In this document: in pieces, positions 60,389 to 64,000 of the stretch | Layout: the number at the start of each line of letters is the position of its first letter | Position numbering within the stretch: the first letter of the stretch is position 1 | Source of the DNA: Rhizophagus clarus | Taxonomy: Eukaryota; Glomeromycota; Glomeromycetes; Glomerales; Glomeraceae | Length of the DNA: 64,000 nucleotides | Direction of reading: 5' to 3' | NCBI GenBank assembly: GCA_015698045.1 | Contig: BLAL01000165.1 | Coordinates: 496,001 to 560,000 of the forward strand | Position numbers and translations under genes: made by a program | Notes under the pieces: generated by a model | Told to the model about the DNA's origin: nothing | The model's database searches: none | Seen by the model: only the letters and a program-made list of their open reading frames with translations

Positions 60389-61650
60389 GTTTTTTATTAT
60401 TGCAAGGATCTCTGTCAATTTGCAATAGAATTTAACGTTCGAGTATGTGGGCGTAAGTTTATTTGTGTAAATTTACGGGCCGATAAAGGCCCGACATGTC
60501 AATTGCAATTTGCAAGGGTCAGACCCCGGATGTTGATCCGTTTGCACATCTGCCGCAGTTGCACCTAAAGATTTCATAGTTGCGCAGTAAACAAAAGTTG
60601 TTTCTTTGTTAACGAAATCATGTCTCTTTTATAACACGGAATTTGCTTCGTCTAATTTTTGCCAAGAAATCTAAATTCCTTAATTCTAAAATGAATTCAT
60701 GGTTAAAATAATACACCTATAAAATTTACACATAGAATTATTCCAAGTTTCCTAACAAAACTACGCCTAACGCCTACCCCCTACTTCTAAACAATGATTA
60801 ATTAATCATAAAATTCCCTGGAATCTCGTCCTTACACCATGTATGTAACCTAATAAATGTGCATCCGTACTACCAATCAATTGGAAGATCTAAAAAGAAA
60901 TCATGCATACGAAAACATATTTTGTATAGAATTAATATAACATCATGGTGACAATAACCGAAAATTTGGAATAGACGTATATCGGTATATGCAGTATACC
61001 TTTATATTTAAATAAATTCCATGTTTCTGGTAATAGAAAACACGACATGATATCAATACGTAATTCTCCAATAATTAAAAAATTCGTATTATTATTTCTC
61101 ATTACATTACTTATTTTCCTTCCTCTGTCATTTCTTTTTGTAAATAGGTTCAAACAAAAGTTCAAAACTTTATTACAGTATATAAAAATTGAGCGATGTT
61201 TGATTGATAAAGTAAGTAACAACAATGTCACACGTTTTACTTACATTACTCCCCCCAATAAAAGGTACAGATTACGGAACGTAAAACAAATTAATTTCCG
61301 AATCTAAGGTATAATGAATCAATCCTTGATTCAAATCGAAACATTAGGTAATAACTTAGATCATTATATATAGTGTGAGATAAATAAGCGAATTACACAG
61401 GTTTGTGCGCACTTACGTGACTGACTCACTGACATTAACTTTTTGACCATTCACATATTTCATAGTCTTTTATTTTATTTTATTTTTTTTTATTTATTTT
61501 TAGCAATGTAAAGCAAAAAGGAATTCATTGTACACAAACCTTGTAAGATAAATCATTTGGAACATCTAATCAATCGATATTCGTAATTGTCACTGATACT
61601 TTTGAATATAACGCGTAGATTGATAAAAAATTTGTACTTTCTTCTTTGAA
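60389..61650. other. Upstream region of U-box/TPR gene and intergenic DNA
   Basis: More GC-rich than average at 60420-60600. An 86-codon ATG frame at 61047-61307 (+) has one hydrophobic segment (FVLLFLITLLIFLPLSFLFV) followed by basic residues. It could be a small membrane protein, but I have no other support for it. Confidence 0.35.
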
Positions 61651-61839
61651 AAAGATTATAAATGGCAACATATTTATCAAAAATCTTCCTATATCGCGCA
61701 GGCGGAAGAATTAAAAAACCAAGCGCAGAATCAGTATATTAATAACCTACTTCTGTGCTGTCTATTGCGGAGTATATGGCTCTTCCAGATATCTTTGCTA
61801 GAATTCTACTACAATTTTCAAATTTTCGCAATATAGAAT

Positions 61840-62640
61840 AAAAAATTAGCTGATCTGAGCGGCGATCACCATAAAATGTGTGATCATGCAATAGGTCTGT
61901 ACAACAGAGGATTTTCTCATGTATTTTCGCTTCTTTAACGATCACAGTCATAACACGCATCTACGAAAAATGCTATGCTCAATTCACAAGCGAACACGAC
62001 TGACCTAGTCGAAAACTGAGTTACAGAAACCTTTATTGATAAAAGAGCAGGGTCTAGTCGACTTACTGCTCGATATTCGCAATGAAAAATTACCAGTCTC
62101 TTTTCTCGATATGGCAAAGAAAAATTATGTAGTTATTGGATTTAGGGGGTGGATCAGTCAACACTGAAATCCCACAAAAGTTGTCAAGGTTCTCAAAGAC
62201 AATCGTTCATTCTCCTCGTACTGCATTCTGAAAGAGGCGTTGGCGAAACATGGAATCGACGGAAATGGTTAGGAACATTTGCCAGTTTCTATTAACTAGT
62301 AAGACTTTTTTAACATTGCATAAAGTTTCGTTTAATAATTCACAATTCGTCATTAACTGTTTCCGTTTCGCTTTTAGGATCCCAAGGGGAGTTGCAACAA
62401 TATATAAAGGAAATAAAAGCGAAAGACGGTGAACATGGGATGCATTCTTACCGTTAGTAACGAAGCCATACAGTATGAATATATTTAAGCCATCCTTCAT
62501 GCTTCGTTCTATATCGATATCATTAAAAGAATAACAAATAGAGTTTACCTTGGATCCTCAGCTTGAAGTTGTCGGCAGGAAAAACACTAGACGTGCAAAT
62601 TACGCAATCAATGACTTATTTATATAACAGAAGTTTGAAA
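61840..62640 (+). pseudogene. Multi-exon gene remnant, possibly Crinkler-type
   Basis: Plus-strand pieces: 61843-61938 (KLADLSGDHHKMCDHAIGLY…), 62006-62162 (ELQKPLLIKEQGLVDLLLDI…FLDMAKKNYVVIGFRG), stop TGA, 62166-62267 (NPTKVVKVLKDNRSFSSYCI, …KEALAKHGIDGNG), then intron 62268-62377, exon 62378-62452 (SQGELQQYIKEIKAKDGEHG) and exon 62542-62637 (FTLDPQLEVVGRKNTRRANY AIND…). The spliced phases agree across both introns. The DPQLEVVGR…YAI pattern resembles the nuclease-like C-terminal part of fungal Crinkler proteins, by memory only. Internal stops suggest decay. An earlier stretch at 61660-61835 (MATYLSKIFLYRAGGRIKKP) may belong to it. Confidence 0.35.
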
Positions 62641-63480
62641 ATTGTACAGCATTGTTATGATTTCGCTTAGAATCTGTTACAAAAATGTAAGGCGAGTGCT
62701 TTTGGGGAGAACTTTGATTAAAATTACGGAATCGTCATGATGGGTAAGCGCTTTGTCGTCAATATTTTCATTCATGATTTCTGTTATGTGGGGATCGTAC
62801 TAACTGCTTTTTCAATTATCAGTGTATGCCTCAAATTAGATTTCTTGTGCTAGTAAATCCAATATCCAATTCATCGAGTTTGCTTTAAGAAAAGGTTCGG
62901 AGTATGAAAAGGAATTGTGTAAAATGTGAAGCTGGTGACTAAGGTTATTGTTAGGATAGAGCGAAAGTGAGAAAGAGCCAGATGAAGGGTTTGAACTATT
63001 TCAAAAACACGAATAGATCCACGAACCACGAGCGTTAAGAAATTCATGTACAGTACCACTGGCTATATCCGAATTTGTAATTTTATTTTTGCACAATAAG
63101 GATGATTAAATGTCAGGATAAGACTATGTAAATATTTTCCGACAAAAACAATAATCAATGCCATAATTTGTCTCCTTTTCTGGGGTGTGAAGAAAAAGGG
63201 TTTAGATGTATACATCGATCGCTTATAGCAAGTTGATCGCGAGAAAGGTGGATTACGTGACATTCGTTGATCATGGCAATCTCTACAGAAAAATATGAAG
63301 GACATTAAGATCACTTGTCGTCTCGTTCGATATTTGAAGAAAATTTTGGTCGTTGCAGCTTTGTCAAGAAATTTTATATTATTAAAATTAATATTGTTGG
63401 AGATGGGTTTTCAAGCCTTGGATCACAAATTACAAAAAAGTAAAGAGAGAAACAATGAGAATTATCAGGGTGAAAAATTT
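62641..63480. other. Mixed-composition DNA, no firm gene
   Basis: Less AT-rich than the centre of the window. Short frames on both strands (for example 63063-63314 minus and 63295-63483 plus) overlap each other and lack support. Confidence 0.4.
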
Positions 63481-63489
63481 TGATAATCA

Positions 63490-63940
63490 TGTTATTAGCT
63501 ATTGATGAGAACACAACAACAAATGGAAAATTTGGCAATGAATCGAGGTAAGCCAATTTTAGCAATGTGTATTTTTATATGATATGATTGTAATTTCAAC
63601 ACTAAGTATTTATTAATGATGGACACTCTTATATACATAAATTGACCAAATAACTATTCAGTGCCTCGTTAGAAGTCTAGTTTTCGAGATAAAATTCGAA
63701 AAAAAAGTCTCGACTTTGATCATCATGAAATACAGTATATGTATATTAAAAATCTTTTTCAGGTATTAATTTCTACGACATTAAGCTATGGAAAGCGATA
63801 TTTGATGACCTCAAAATAAATAGAATCTAGTGCCATCAGGAGCTATATATCCCAGAAAAGTCGAGGATACGTTTGGAAACTTGTTGCAATTTTACAATTC
63901 AAGACAAATTCAAGGTACAGTATTTAAGCTATATTCCTGT
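63490..63940 (+). pseudogene. Possible Crinkler N-terminal-like exon remnant
   Basis: A short frame ending NGKFGNES with a GTAAGCC donor at 63548 is followed by a TTTTTCAG acceptor at 63760 and INFYDIKLWKAIFDDLKINR, stop. The D-x-K/L-x-L-W-K layout is reminiscent of the ubiquitin-like header of Crinkler proteins. Phase across the junction does not match well and a TAG follows, so this is weak. Confidence 0.25.
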
Positions 63941-64000
63941 TGTATAACACCAAATCCACTATATCCATGATAGCATATTAAATTTTTTTTTTTTTTTTTT

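Noticed and set aside
1..64000. CRISPR arrays, bacterial operons, ribosome binding sites, origins
   Set aside because: Spliced genes and AT-rich eukaryotic architecture; no regular short-repeat/spacer array, and the minisatellites have no unique spacers.

Overview
This is a very AT-rich nuclear fragment of a fungus. Genes have many short introns with GTAAG-like donors and T-rich TTTAG acceptors. There are long poly-A/poly-T runs, decayed transposons, and protein families (TPR/U-box repeat proteins, myristoylatable class-I methyltransferases, Crinkler-like fragments) typical of arbuscular mycorrhizal fungi. Rhizophagus or a close relative is the best guess; this is inferred from gene style and was not searched.

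Layout. 1-3641: AT-rich DNA with one foldback element. 3662-21346: one large LINE retrotransposon on the minus strand, bounded by a perfect 20-bp direct repeat (3642-3661 and 21347-21366). It has an ORF1 with an RRM-like region and a CCHC knuckle, and an ORF2 with APE endonuclease, reverse transcriptase and RNase H. Both ORFs are mutated. Two elements of about 4-5 kb sit inside it: insert A (8346-12392) and insert B (15789-20643). Removing B with one copy of its TA restores the ORF1 frame; removing A with one copy of a 7-bp repeat restores the ORF2 frame. 21367-35000: mostly gene-poor, with hAT and reverse transcriptase fossils and simple repeats.

35272-36402: three-exon SAM-dependent methyltransferase. 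37946-39931 and 41655-43349: tandem six-exon paralogues on the minus strand, encoding single-pass membrane proteins with TSGDI-type beta repeats. 44030-46090: unrecognised broken coding exons. 47060-49560: pseudogene copy, in inverted orientation, of the intact U-box/TPR gene at 56439-60388. 49600-50430: Tc1-like remnants. 51815-52120: small secreted protein. 52675-53163: a pogo-like MITE. 53361-54669: a TIR-bounded element with tandemly duplicated micro-exons. 54865-55700: broken membrane-protein gene next to a second copy of the B-family terminus. 61650-63940: exons resembling Crinkler-family genes, apparently degenerate.

The most unusual pattern is that three separate inserts (A, B and C) carry arrays of 14-61 nt candidate exons with good GT...AG borders. 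In several places these splice in silico into open frames. Two of these inserts have terminal inverted repeats. The clear host genes are the methyltransferase, the two membrane paralogues, the secreted protein and the U-box/TPR protein. They do not form an obvious pathway.
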